From: a virus
Direction: 5' to 3' (one strand)
IMG/VR virus record: IMGVR_UViG_3300047491_000704
Coordinates: 1 to 30,832 of that record
Length of the DNA: 30,832 bases
Part shown: positions 13,681-22,021 of the stretch, one piece after another
Position numbering within the stretch: the first letter of the stretch is position 1
How the letters are laid out: every line of letters starts with the position of its first letter
Program-made: the position numbers and the translations under genes
Notes under the pieces: generated by a model
What the model was told of the DNA's origin: nothing
The model's database searches: none
What the model saw: only the letters and a program-made list of their open reading frames with translations

Positions 13681-16600
13681 TTAAGCGTTAACATCTAGTA
13701 ACAGAGATTTACGCTTCTTCTGGGTACCGGCTTTACGTACCCCTGATTTAATATCCGTTTCAATCTGCAGTACTTTTTGCACGGCATCACTAATCTCAGT
13801 ATCAGACGAAACGCCAGCGGCTACTAGAACTTCCTTCGCAAACGCAATGTCCCCTGCCTCTGCACCTTTTAGGAGTGCGTCGAAGGATTCTGCGGTAAAT
13901 TCTCGCAACAGTGCCGTTTTCGGAGTCGCTGTTCCGATATTACCGCTACCGATAATGGTATACTGCAGAGACTTAACTACCCATTCTCGGTAGTGTTCAC
14001 GAGAGATTTTCCCGTTTCCTTCCGCGAATGCAATAAAAGCACCGGTTTCCTGCAATATAATATTACGGCGAACTACGCTGTCTGCTTGATTCTGCGTTAC
14101 TTGTTTCAAGTACTTAGAAATATTCGTGATATCTACGCATTCCGGGATTGTCAGAAGATGTTCGTCTCTCCCGCTCTTGGGATTGTAGAATTCACAGAAC
14201 ATCTTTGCCGCTTCATCCCCGATAAGGTTGCCGATCTCTTTTTGGCGGTTATTTTTAATCTGTGTTTCCAGAGAAGACATACCTCCGATAAGTTTGGAGA
14301 GGTACTGCATTAAAGTATCTCTAACTTGACTTTCGGGTGCATTCTGGGATTTTACCCATGTCATATCCACAAAGAGCCGGTCGTATGCCAACTTAAAGAG
14401 CGAAACAATTTCTGTCGCAGATTTTCGTGTACCGATATCAATAGTGTTAGATTCCGACATAATTCCTGCCCAGTTTTCAAGGAAAGGAATTATTTGATCG
14501 CAGTACGCTTTAAGTTTCATGCCGGAAGTCGCAAATGACGCCCCGCGAGTAATTTCAATCTGCCACTTATCCCGTAAATCTTGGGTATCGGGGTCTTCGA
14601 AAAGCATTGCGCCATGAAGAACCGGAAATACTTTTGCATTACTTGTCAGATACCGCGACAACTCGTTAATAGAGCGCATGGAGGGGCATCCCCGGTCTAC
14701 CGTGCGTTCTTCAACCTTAGAGATTGCCTCGATAAGCTTCCCCTTGGTAGACATGTCCTTTAACCATTCCAGTACCAAGGGAGAGAAGTAATCCTCATCC
14801 TTCGGACCCTTTTTAATGCATTTGTCGAAGTACTCTAACATGCCTTCCACGTCACTCTGTTCATAGTGGTCACGTCGAAGGATACAGAAACGTGCTGCGA
14901 ACGCCGGGTCTAATTCCTCAGCCTGTTTGTACGCAGAGCCTACGTTACATGCCCCTACTACCGTCACTCGGTCTTTTTCACTTGAGAAATTAATACCGAA
15001 AATACGATAGTCAGAAATAGCCTCGAATACTGCAGACATCAGAATGGGGTTACAGCGGTTCATTTCGTCAAAGAATAGGATAATACGCTGCCCCGGAATA
15101 TTTAAAGCCTCTTGCAACTGAATCCCGTAACGAGTACGAGGAGCGCGAACGGTAGTTTGCGGAGGTAGATCACACTCTGTAACTAGCCGTGCAAGGGCAT
15201 CCGCGAGGTTTGATTTTACTCCCGCAGACTTCGCCATTTCTTTTTCTTGCTCAGGATTTTCGGGGGTATTTGTTGACGATACTGGAACGTCAACAAATTC
15301 ATAGCCGTCAAGCTGGAGATTATCAGGAGTAATCTCCGAGCCATCTGGATTGAATTTGGGCATTCTCCCTCTTCCCGGACCTGTACGGCGTAGTACCTTT
15401 TTCGTAGCTACTGCAGAAGGTGCTAACACACGGCTTAACACAGCTTCGTCTGAATTTTTGTCTACCGGGATATTCTGCAATAGTTCCATGTGAGGGCCAG
15501 CAATAAACTGTGCTGTAGAAACGCCTGCTAACGCCCCCATAATATCAGTACGGTCTAACTGAGACAGGTTAATAGAAATCATCGTAGTCCGATTTTTCGG
15601 ATTGCGACAGAAATTCTTAATACGGGTAGTTTTACCTAAAGACGAAGGGCCTACGAGTAGTGTAGGAACTCCTGCCTTCATATTAGCTTCTACTAAAGAG
15701 TCCAGTTGGTTTTTACGCGGAGCTTCGGCAACCTTCCATCCACGAGAGGTGAGGAATTCGCTAAACTGCTTTCCGCACTTAATACCCACTAATCCGTAGA
15801 TGGTATCCAAGTTTGCAGTAAGTTTTTCCCCCTCTGCTGTATCATCTTCTACACGGTACATATACCGAGAAATCATTTCCCATGTACGGAAGTTCGGGAA
15901 GGGGTTTGTTGAAAGATCGTCTTTTTCCCCGTTATCTTTATACTTCTGTAACACTTCGCTGAAATCGTAAGCATTCTCCGAAAATTCACTTCCGGGAACG
16001 GGATTTTGCATTAAAAATTCCAGCGTTAGGCGATGGAGATTTGCAGGGCGACGGGCATCCACGGATTTAAGATCGCCTATTTTCGTCTCTTCCATAGGTG
16101 CGGTGAATTCCCCTGCGTAGGAAATTTCCCCGCTTGAAGATTCCCATAGAATTTGTTCTTTGTTATTGGAGACAATCTGGAATTGAATTTTTTCTCCCGG
16201 CTTAAGAGTTACTGTTTCAGGAGACAGTGTAAATGCCGGGTCGTTCCCTCCGCTAATCGTTGGGAAATTAATAGGCTTTTCGGACACTGCGATACGTGCA
16301 AAAGCTAATCGTCCTGAAGCGCTTTTCGCCGTGACAGTGATAAATCCGGCAGCGTTTTTCTTTGCCCATTTTCCCCATGATTTTTTGAAGTCATCAGGAG
16401 TTACGCGCAGAGGAATGAAGCGGTCATTGAAGGCTACGTCATCCATCTGTTCCCCAATATAAGCTTCTGCCATACCCGGCTCTTCTTCATACTCAACAGG
16501 GTAGTTAGCAGCACAGATAATTCTCGCCTTGGTCATTTTCTTACTAGAAAATTCTTTCTGGTCGAGGATTTGGAGCATAGCCTGTCGGATAGGTTTGTCA

Positions 16601-17739
16601 GAACGGGCAATTTCATCAAGGAACAGAATGGGCGGCTTGGCTTTTTCCGCGTAGTTATCCCGGATATTCTGAAGTTGGTTACGAGTTTCCGGGTCTAGGG
16701 AAGTATCCGCTAAACTTTCATCAAGGATAGGGATAGCCCGTTCACAGAGCTTAATATAGTCATCGGTACATTCCAGAATACGCTGATTTAGAGCTTGGTA
16801 GGAAAGAACGGTCGCATCCTTAAGAACGGAGATGTCTTGCGCATTTTTCCCGGTAGTTGACATTAAGCGTAAAGCTTCATCTACCGGAAGTGAGCGAGAC
16901 AGCCCTTCGAAGTCAAGGCGCGACATAAACCCTACGCGCATATCTACGAGACGGTACCCGTGTCTTTTACAGAGGTCTTTTACCATTGCCGACTTAGCTA
17001 CTGCCGTCATACCTAACATGAGCGGTACTTTTTTCATCGGAGGGTTTGCGCGAATGTAAGAATCCAAGGTTTCTTCAATCGCGCCCATCCCCAGCTCCCC
17101 TGTTGCAGAACCGGGGGCTTTAAGGGTAGTGTTCACATCGTCAAGGTTAAAATCTGCATCCTCAAAAAGACGTTTAATCATAGCCGGGTACGAAATCCCT
17201 TCTGAGAGTGTGTAGTCTCCCAACGTTCCCGCAAAAAGTCCCTGTGGTGCGAGTGTAACTTTCTTCGGGTTGACTATCGGTGTAATGTCGATAGCATATT
17301 TTACATCAACATCCGCGATTTGTCTATTAGTTGCGAGATTTATTAGGTCAGCGGTAACAATTTCTTCTCTCGCCATCCCGTTCCCTTCCGGGAGGAAGGC
17401 ATAGAATTTTCCATCTTGCGCCGTTCCAGTGGTAATTCTACGTGCTACTGGAACGTAATCTACGTCGTAGATTGTACAGGTGACAGGCTCGGGCTGATTA
17501 CGGTAGAAGACAATACGAGCAATAGAAGCATCCATGACATAGATATCTAGCGGCAATACGTGATAGACACGTGGCTTAGAGTTTACGAGATACTCAGCCT
17601 GTATTGCCATCCCTCGTAGAATTTCCTGCTCATCCCCTACGTATGCAGGCAGGTAAATTTGAGTCATATCCAAACTTTCCACCCGCATAGCATTCCACGG
17701 TGCCTGTTTTAAAAACGGTAAAATACTATCATAATACAT
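13681..17739 (-). CDS. Double AAA+ MoxR-type ATPase with Ig-like insertion
   Basis: A 1352-residue protein with two AAA+ modules. Module 1: P-loop GMTAVAKS at 243-250 (degenerate, Ala for the last Gly), Walker B ILFLDE at 371-376, sensor Asn412, candidate arginine finger R440 (FNDRF). Residues 465-550 are an Ig-like/Big domain (ITVTAKSASG, then TVTLKPGEKIQFQI) before the second module. Module 2: intact P-loop GPSSLGKT at 697-704, Walker B ILFFDE at 887-892, sensor Asn932, and Arg950 in DPAFAARF, with a 130-residue insertion between P-loop and Walker B. The DEIxR/DEMNR pattern and neighbours mark the MoxR class, which partners VWA proteins. The N-terminal 220 residues are unassigned. The start is an ATG 17 bases after GGAG, unusually far; a 13-codon overlapping frame starts at 17750 with better spacing. 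Confidence 0.85.
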   Translation of the reverse strand: MYYDSILPFLKQAPWNAMRVESLDMTQIYLPAYVGDEQEILRGMAIQAEYLVNSKPRVYHVLPLDIYVMDASIARIVFYRNQPEPVTCTIYDVDYVPVARRITTGTAQDGKFYAFLPEGNGMAREEIVTADLINLATNRQIADVDVKYAIDITPIVNPKKVTLAPQGLFAGTLGDYTLSEGISYPAMIKRLFEDADFNLDDVNTTLKAPGSATGELGMGAIEETLDSYIRANPPMKKVPLMLGMTAVAKSAMVKDLCKRHGYRLVDMRVGFMSRLDFEGLSRSLPVDEALRLMSTTGKNAQDISVLKDATVLSYQALNQRILECTDDYIKLCERAIPILDESLADTSLDPETRNQLQNIRDNYAEKAKPPILFLDEIARSDKPIRQAMLQILDQKEFSSKKMTKARIICAANYPVEYEEEPGMAEAYIGEQMDDVAFNDRFIPLRVTPDDFKKSWGKWAKKNAAGFITVTAKSASGRLAFARIAVSEKPINFPTISGGNDPAFTLSPETVTLKPGEKIQFQIVSNNKEQILWESSSGEISYAGEFTAPMEETKIGDLKSVDARRPANLHRLTLEFLMQNPVPGSEFSENAYDFSEVLQKYKDNGEKDDLSTNPFPNFRTWEMISRYMYRVEDDTAEGEKLTANLDTIYGLVGIKCGKQFSEFLTSRGWKVAEAPRKNQLDSLVEANMKAGVPTLLVGPSSLGKTTRIKNFCRNPKNRTTMISINLSQLDRTDIMGALAGVSTAQFIAGPHMELLQNIPVDKNSDEAVLSRVLAPSAVATKKVLRRTGPGRGRMPKFNPDGSEITPDNLQLDGYEFVDVPVSSTNTPENPEQEKEMAKSAGVKSNLADALARLVTECDLPPQTTVRAPRTRYGIQLQEALNIPGQRIILFFDEMNRCNPILMSAVFEAISDYRIFGINFSSEKDRVTVVGACNVGSAYKQAEELDPAFAARFCILRRDHYEQSDVEGMLEYFDKCIKKGPKDEDYFSPLVLEWLKDMSTKGKLIEAISKVEERTVDRGCPSMRSINELSRYLTSNAKVFPVLHGAMLFEDPDTQDLRDKWQIEITRGASFATSGMKLKAYCDQIIPFLENWAGIMSESNTIDIGTRKSATEIVSLFKLAYDRLFVDMTWVKSQNAPESQVRDTLMQYLSKLIGGMSSLETQIKNNRQKEIGNLIGDEAAKMFCEFYNPKSGRDEHLLTIPECVDITNISKYLKQVTQNQADSVVRRNIILQETGAFIAFAEGNGKISREHYREWVVKSLQYTIIGSGNIGTATPKTALLREFTAESFDALLKGAEAGDIAFAKEVLVAAGVSSDTEISDAVQKVLQIETDIKSGVRKAGTQKKRKSLLLDVNA

Positions 17740-17765
17740 TTTTCAGACATCCCCCACTCCTTTCA

Positions 17766-18572
17766 TTATTCCACAATTAATTTGACGATTAGCGCAAAAT
17801 AGGTAGACACGTACTCGTAGTCATCTTTGCTAATCGTGCGCTGCTGTAAGGGAACTCCAGCAGCGGCAGTACTGACTGCCGTAACACCTGATTTTTTCAG
17901 CATTTTATTGATATCGTCAATCTGTTGCTGAAGCTGTGCGGGAGCCTTCGGGGGCCGTCCTCTCCCCCGCTTCCCTCCCGGTGCGTAAACTGCCTCTCCG
18001 TTATAGATGATCACATCCGCAGGGAGAGAGGGAATGCCCTTACTGACAGGGACAGACGTAGTTGAAGAAGAAGTATCATCCCCTTCAACTTGCGTACTGA
18101 TAAACGCAAAGAACTGAGAAAATACTGCAATGGCGAATTTATCAAACCCGTACTTCTCCGCTCTACCGTCAATGCCATTACCAGTAGCCTTTGCTGCCTG
18201 CATGTTTGCGACAGAGATACTAACGACATCATACATACGGGAGACTATTACAAGCCAAAGCATGTAGAGAGTCATTGTCATGGATTGTGTGTTAGAATCC
18301 GAGGAAAAACTGTCAGGATTATCGCAGAATTTCTTTATCTGCATAGCAATCTTTTGCAGGTTGGTATCTTTTAGATGTTTCCCAATCGCTAGGGGAAAAG
18401 CATCCTCAATATCAATATCCTGCTGATTTGAGTAGTTGGTTTGCACTTCTAAAGCGCCGAAGTAGTTATAATACTTGTTCCAAAAACGCTCAACTTCTTC
18501 GTCAAGGGTTACTTTATTCCTTGCCTGCTGAAGCTTCTGAGCCGTTTGGTTCACAAGGAGCCATTTTTTCAT
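17766..18572 (-). CDS. Unknown protein with an AT-hook motif
   Basis: A 268-residue protein of the MoxR-VWA block. The N-terminal 160 residues are helical; residues about 100-124 are strongly hydrophobic (MTLYMLWLVIVSRMYDVV), either a buried helix or a membrane span. Residues 165-210 are a Ser/Thr linker leading into KRGRGRPPK (201-209), a textbook AT-hook that binds the minor groove of AT-rich DNA. A Gln-rich helix (QLQQQIDDINKMLKKSG) follows. The start has AGGAGATTTACA upstream. A DNA-contacting member of the complex is possible, but one AT-hook in a linker could occur by chance. Confidence 0.6.
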   Translation of the reverse strand: MKKWLLVNQTAQKLQQARNKVTLDEEVERFWNKYYNYFGALEVQTNYSNQQDIDIEDAFPLAIGKHLKDTNLQKIAMQIKKFCDNPDSFSSDSNTQSMTMTLYMLWLVIVSRMYDVVSISVANMQAAKATGNGIDGRAEKYGFDKFAIAVFSQFFAFISTQVEGDDTSSSTTSVPVSKGIPSLPADVIIYNGEAVYAPGGKRGRGRPPKAPAQLQQQIDDINKMLKKSGVTAVSTAAAGVPLQQRTISKDDYEYVSTYFALIVKLIVE

Positions 18573-18609
18573 TGTAAATCTCCTCTCACTATTATACCTT
18601 AAGTAGGGG

Positions 18610-19911
18610 TTATTTCACAAGATTAATTAAAATCTTGCTGAGATGTCTGGATATCTGCATAAAATCAATAGTGCCCATCACTTTATCCCCGTCTTTTGGC
18701 ATCCATCTATCTTTTGCCGGGAAGGACAGAGAGCCTGCTGCTGTGGTAAACATATTGTCTACGTAGACATTCCCTTGGGTACCGGCTGTTTGTATACCGG
18801 AGCCTAGTGTTGGAAGGATTTTTTGCATTTCCTCCCACTGATTTTTCGTCATTAACGTTTGGTTAATCCCCAACGACTCTACGCCTTTAAGGAAGTACTG
18901 CGCGAATTCCGGGTAATTGTCAGAACGGGTAAATGCGGACATTACAGCTTTCTGTGCATCTTCTCCAGCTTCACTCATCATATCTAGGATATTTAGAGCT
19001 TGGGCCGTGACTTGTAATTCCTTTGCAGAGGCATGGACTATAATTTCACTGGGACCATTACCCGAAAGGAAATAAATTACACGAAGTTTGCGTTCGTACT
19101 CTGCGTCTGTTCTTCGTGAGGAGTCTACCTCTTGCAATTCTTCCAGCAGAGCTACAGATTCACCAGTAGCATATCCTGCAAAGTTCGTCATCGGAGCTAC
19201 CGCCGATAGCAGTAATTCTCTTTCAGGAAACTTGTTCACTTCTTCGGTAAAGGAAGCGGGATTAACCTCATAAAGGCCACCGACACGTGCCCCGGCCATT
19301 ACTCGCCACACCTTACAATGCATACGGAGGAAATCGGCTGCAATAACCTTACCAGTCCTTTCCTCTGTCTGGTTTAGGGTCACGTCAATCCCCGTGTCTG
19401 AAAGAGAACTTCCTTTATTATCAAGAACATTAAGAGCATTCTTGGTATACGAGAAATCCGCATTAAAATCATCTTCCTTTTCTGCGAGGGAATCTGCGGA
19501 TGATCTGTGCATCATTTCATCAAATGCAACATCAAGCTCTATCACCCCTGCCTTATATTTTTCGATAATTTCTGCGATGTCTTCACGAGTCGCTTTACAG
19601 TTATAAGTTTCTCGCATAACATCATAGAAATTATAAAAGCAGAGATAGCTATTACTCTTATAAGGTGCAATAGCTACTTCTCCAGTACGGGCATTAAAAG
19701 GAAGCCCGAGGAACCAAATAATTTGCCCCGGAGATTCCTCAATGAATTCTCCCTCGACTTCAAAGACATCGCTGCTACCAGTAGAAGTCATCTTAAAATG
19801 CAGTTTATCCTTAAATCTGCATTTCTCAACCTCTCGGATAAACTTATCTACGTCAGTAGCTTGCAGCATTGTCTCTGACTTTTTCATCAGATATTTGAAC
19901 GTTTCGCTCAT
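18610..19911 (-). CDS. Unknown protein, diverged paralogue of the preceding gene
   Basis: A 433-residue protein without a recognised domain. It appears paralogous to the 452-residue protein immediately upstream: LPFNARTGEVAIAPY aligns with RWVNPITGNVFFSPH, and 47 residues later KYKAGVIELDVAFDEMM aligns with DYKLGILSIKELFQKLL, with YTKNALNVLDNKGSS against YTSRTFAALDVKGTS further on. The C-termini (SRHLSKILINLVK) also agree. The gene has a GAGGTAGACTGACT ribosome site, preceded by a small hairpin. It belongs to the MoxR-VWA block; a substrate or adaptor of the ATPase is possible. Confidence 0.65.
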   Translation of the reverse strand: MSETFKYLMKKSETMLQATDVDKFIREVEKCRFKDKLHFKMTSTGSSDVFEVEGEFIEESPGQIIWFLGLPFNARTGEVAIAPYKSNSYLCFYNFYDVMRETYNCKATREDIAEIIEKYKAGVIELDVAFDEMMHRSSADSLAEKEDDFNADFSYTKNALNVLDNKGSSLSDTGIDVTLNQTEERTGKVIAADFLRMHCKVWRVMAGARVGGLYEVNPASFTEEVNKFPERELLLSAVAPMTNFAGYATGESVALLEELQEVDSSRRTDAEYERKLRVIYFLSGNGPSEIIVHASAKELQVTAQALNILDMMSEAGEDAQKAVMSAFTRSDNYPEFAQYFLKGVESLGINQTLMTKNQWEEMQKILPTLGSGIQTAGTQGNVYVDNMFTTAAGSLSFPAKDRWMPKDGDKVMGTIDFMQISRHLSKILINLVK

Positions 19912-19932
19912 AGTCAGTCTACCTCACAAGGT

Positions 19933-19955
19933 ATATCTGTCTTTTTTACAGATAT
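19933..19955 (-). promoter_or_regulatory. Hairpin in the leader of the 433-residue gene
   Basis: ATATCTGT (19933-19940) and ACAGATAT (19948-19955) make an 8-base stem with a 7-base A/T loop just upstream of the ribosome site of the gene starting at 19911. It has weak terminator character, so a role in mRNA stability or translation is more likely. Confidence 0.35.
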
Positions 19956-19970
19956 GTCCTGTCAAAAAGT

Positions 19971-21329
19971 TTAATTCGCCCCTAAACGAACTAATATCTT
20001 CTGTAATAACCGGGATTGTGTGGCAATAGGCGATATCCGTATCCCTGCAATCTTCCGGTCAAAGGCGATGTTTCCCAGCCCACCCTCAGCATATGATAGC
20101 AGACTCATCATAGTTTTGTCTAATACTACCGGACAGTTGAAGATAGATTTATTCTTCCTATCAGATATTTTTTGAATAAATCCTTCCGGTAGGTACTCCT
20201 GTATGGCCGAGTCCGTAAGTACGGATAATAGAGTCTTACCCTTCCCCATAGCTGCAATAAGAGGGGCTTCGATACCAGCACCGCTAAATAAATTAACAAT
20301 ATTCAGTAGAAGAGCAGTTGCATTACGATCATCAGTTACGGGTACGGTAAAAAGTTCGTCCAGTCCGTAAGTAATTCCTACGCCTGAAGTAAAATACAGC
20401 AATTCTTCTAATTCTGGCATGTCATCTGTATTTGAGGGGTCAGCTATTATTTTATTAGATAAATTATAGATATCCTTCCCTACTTCGGTGTTTGCAAAAG
20501 TAGGAGACATTAGAAACCCTCGTATGAAATCCAACTTCTCCTCATCAAATATAGAAAGAAAAGTTTTCGAATTTACCGTTAGGATACTTTTAAGATCAGC
20601 CCCCGAAAATTTATCATAGGATTTTAGGGGCAGTGTGAAGATGTTTGCAATCATCGCGATAAATTTATTTAGGTATATCTCACTATCGCTTACTCCTAGT
20701 ATGGGCGGGGTAATAACGGAAGTTCCTTTTACGTCCAGTGCCGCGAATGTTCGAGAAGTATAAGAAGTATCAGTACAGGAAAGTATACGGTCAAACCGCT
20801 CAGTTTCAGTCCCTTTACCCATAAGCAATTTCTGGAAAAGTTCCTTTATAGAAAGAATTCCGAGTTTATAGTCTTCGAAAGCAACAACCATTTCCTCTTC
20901 GGTACAACAGGACCCGCAAATTTTTAGAAAGCAGAAGAGGTTGAAAAATACTGGAGATTTTGTTTTAACATGAGGAGAGAAGAATACATTCCCCGTTATC
21001 GGATTAACCCATCTTCCAAATAATAGAATACTGTCAGTCATATCATCAGCAACCCAGTCGATTTCGTACTGTTTAGAAGAAGAACGGGAAAATACAGGAA
21101 GGTTTAATTCTGCAAGGAGCGTAGCGTAACGGTTAGGCAGACCTGTGAGTTTACAGCCAACTTCTACTGCCTGTTTCAGCAATACGGGAGTCGCTTCGAG
21201 AGTACTGTAAATTTGGTTGTTAAGAATATTCTCAGCTATAGTGAACAGGCGTTTTAGAGATGATAGCCTCACCCCTACCACGCCTGTAGGAAACGGAACG
21301 TTATTTAAGTCTAGGGAAAATAACGGCAT
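19971..21329 (-). CDS. Unknown protein, paralogue of the next gene; first gene of the MoxR-VWA block
   Basis: A 452-residue protein not matched to a known family. Its first 190 residues contain the segments shared with the 433-residue neighbour (TGNVFFSPH, then CCTEEEMVVAFEDYKLGIL), so the two genes probably arose by duplication. It is less acidic, with a Cys cluster (KICGSCCTEEE) around 138-147. The leader contains CCCGC and GCGGG arms (21339-21358), whose 3' arm borders the GGGGGG that serves as ribosome site, so pairing could limit translation. It is separated from the SWIM-like gene by 50 bases and begins the block. Confidence 0.6.
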   Translation of the reverse strand: MPLFSLDLNNVPFPTGVVGVRLSSLKRLFTIAENILNNQIYSTLEATPVLLKQAVEVGCKLTGLPNRYATLLAELNLPVFSRSSSKQYEIDWVADDMTDSILLFGRWVNPITGNVFFSPHVKTKSPVFFNLFCFLKICGSCCTEEEMVVAFEDYKLGILSIKELFQKLLMGKGTETERFDRILSCTDTSYTSRTFAALDVKGTSVITPPILGVSDSEIYLNKFIAMIANIFTLPLKSYDKFSGADLKSILTVNSKTFLSIFDEEKLDFIRGFLMSPTFANTEVGKDIYNLSNKIIADPSNTDDMPELEELLYFTSGVGITYGLDELFTVPVTDDRNATALLLNIVNLFSGAGIEAPLIAAMGKGKTLLSVLTDSAIQEYLPEGFIQKISDRKNKSIFNCPVVLDKTMMSLLSYAEGGLGNIAFDRKIAGIRISPIATQSRLLQKILVRLGAN

Positions 21330-21338
21330 TCTTAACCC

Positions 21339-21358
21339 CCCGCAGATAGTATAGCGGG
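21339..21358 (-). promoter_or_regulatory. Hairpin overlapping the ribosome site of the 452-residue gene
   Basis: CCCGC (21339-21343) and GCGGG (21354-21358) can pair with a 10-base AT-rich loop. On the minus strand the downstream arm runs into GGGGGGTTAAGA before the ATG at 21329, so the stem could hide the start of the ribosome site. Evidence is pairing alone. Confidence 0.35.
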
Positions 21359-21379
21359 AGTTTTTCGCCCTGTCAATAT

Positions 21380-22021
21380 TTACGTACCAGTATTTTGTAT
21401 ATAGTTTTTGGAGTCCTCTTCTACCTCATCGTCAAACCAGCGACCCTTTTGTAAATCGCGAGTAATAGAATCCAAGTAAGAATCCCACCGGCTAAAAATA
21501 GCAAGCATGTGTTTGCAAAGTGCCCCGCGTTGTTGGGGGTTTCGTATTTTAGGCTTTCGCGTCTCTTTTCGCAACCCCCATCCGCCTTTCCATCCTATAT
21601 ACTTATATCCCCAATAGAGATGCGCCGGGCAAGAACACCAGATACCAACATCATCGTTCTTTACTCGATCACGCAGGGTTTTCTTATTCTTCTTCCCGTA
21701 TTTCCTTAATTCCCCTAAGTGTACCAGCTTGATTTTCTCAATATAAAAACGCCCCTTAATTGTGGCAGACTCCGTTCGGAAGATAATTTCTCCGCTTTTT
21801 GATAATCCAAGGTATTTAATGTATTTAACCTGTTTCCACCGTTCTTTGACATTGAGAAAGTTATCGTGTGTCTTTGCTACGAGGTACTTCACCGTGACCT
21901 CATGGATAGGGACAAACGGTGAAGTACCTCGGGTTACGGGTTTACGAGGAAGGGGGAGTGTGTTAGTCGTTGCTTCTGAAATAGGCAGCAAAGTGCTTTG
22001 TGAGATAGGAATGAATATCAT
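21380..22021 (-). CDS. SWIM zinc-finger-like protein, likely virion component
   Basis: A 213-residue protein. Its ends carry the SWIM signature CxC...CxH: CSC at 129-131 in WCSCPAHLYWGYKYI, and CKH at 169-171 in GALCKHMLAIFSRW, with a basic 35-residue spacer. SWIM motifs bind zinc and often DNA or proteins; phages with T4-like heads often carry such genes near the portal. The ATG at 22021 has GAGG nine bases upstream and is preferred to an in-frame GTG at 22036. With that start, ISE16|A is a good prohead-protease site and would remove a short propeptide. The gene overlaps the previous one by 59 bases. An unusual 16-base perfect inverted repeat lies inside its coding region. Confidence 0.65.
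   Translation of the reverse strand: MIFIPISQSTLLPISEATTNTLPLPRKPVTRGTSPFVPIHEVTVKYLVAKTHDNFLNVKERWKQVKYIKYLGLSKSGEIIFRTESATIKGRFYIEKIKLVHLGELRKYGKKNKKTLRDRVKNDDVGIWCSCPAHLYWGYKYIGWKGGWGLRKETRKPKIRNPQQRGALCKHMLAIFSRWDSYLDSITRDLQKGRWFDDEVEEDSKNYIQNTGT
21880..21931. repeat. 16-base perfect inverted repeat inside the SWIM-like gene
   Basis: CGAGGTACTTCACCGT (21880-21895) and ACGGTGAAGTACCTCG (21916-21931) are exact reverse complements separated by 20 bases. The repeat lies within codons near residues 30-48 of the SWIM-like protein. Such a long perfect palindrome in coding DNA is unlikely by chance. Confidence 0.9.

Noticed and set aside
9687-21329. Bacterial MoxR operon, i.e. prophage edge or host DNA
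   Set aside because: The block runs the same way as the head genes, is flanked on both sides by virion genes with matching ribosome sites and spacing, and contains no host-type housekeeping genes.
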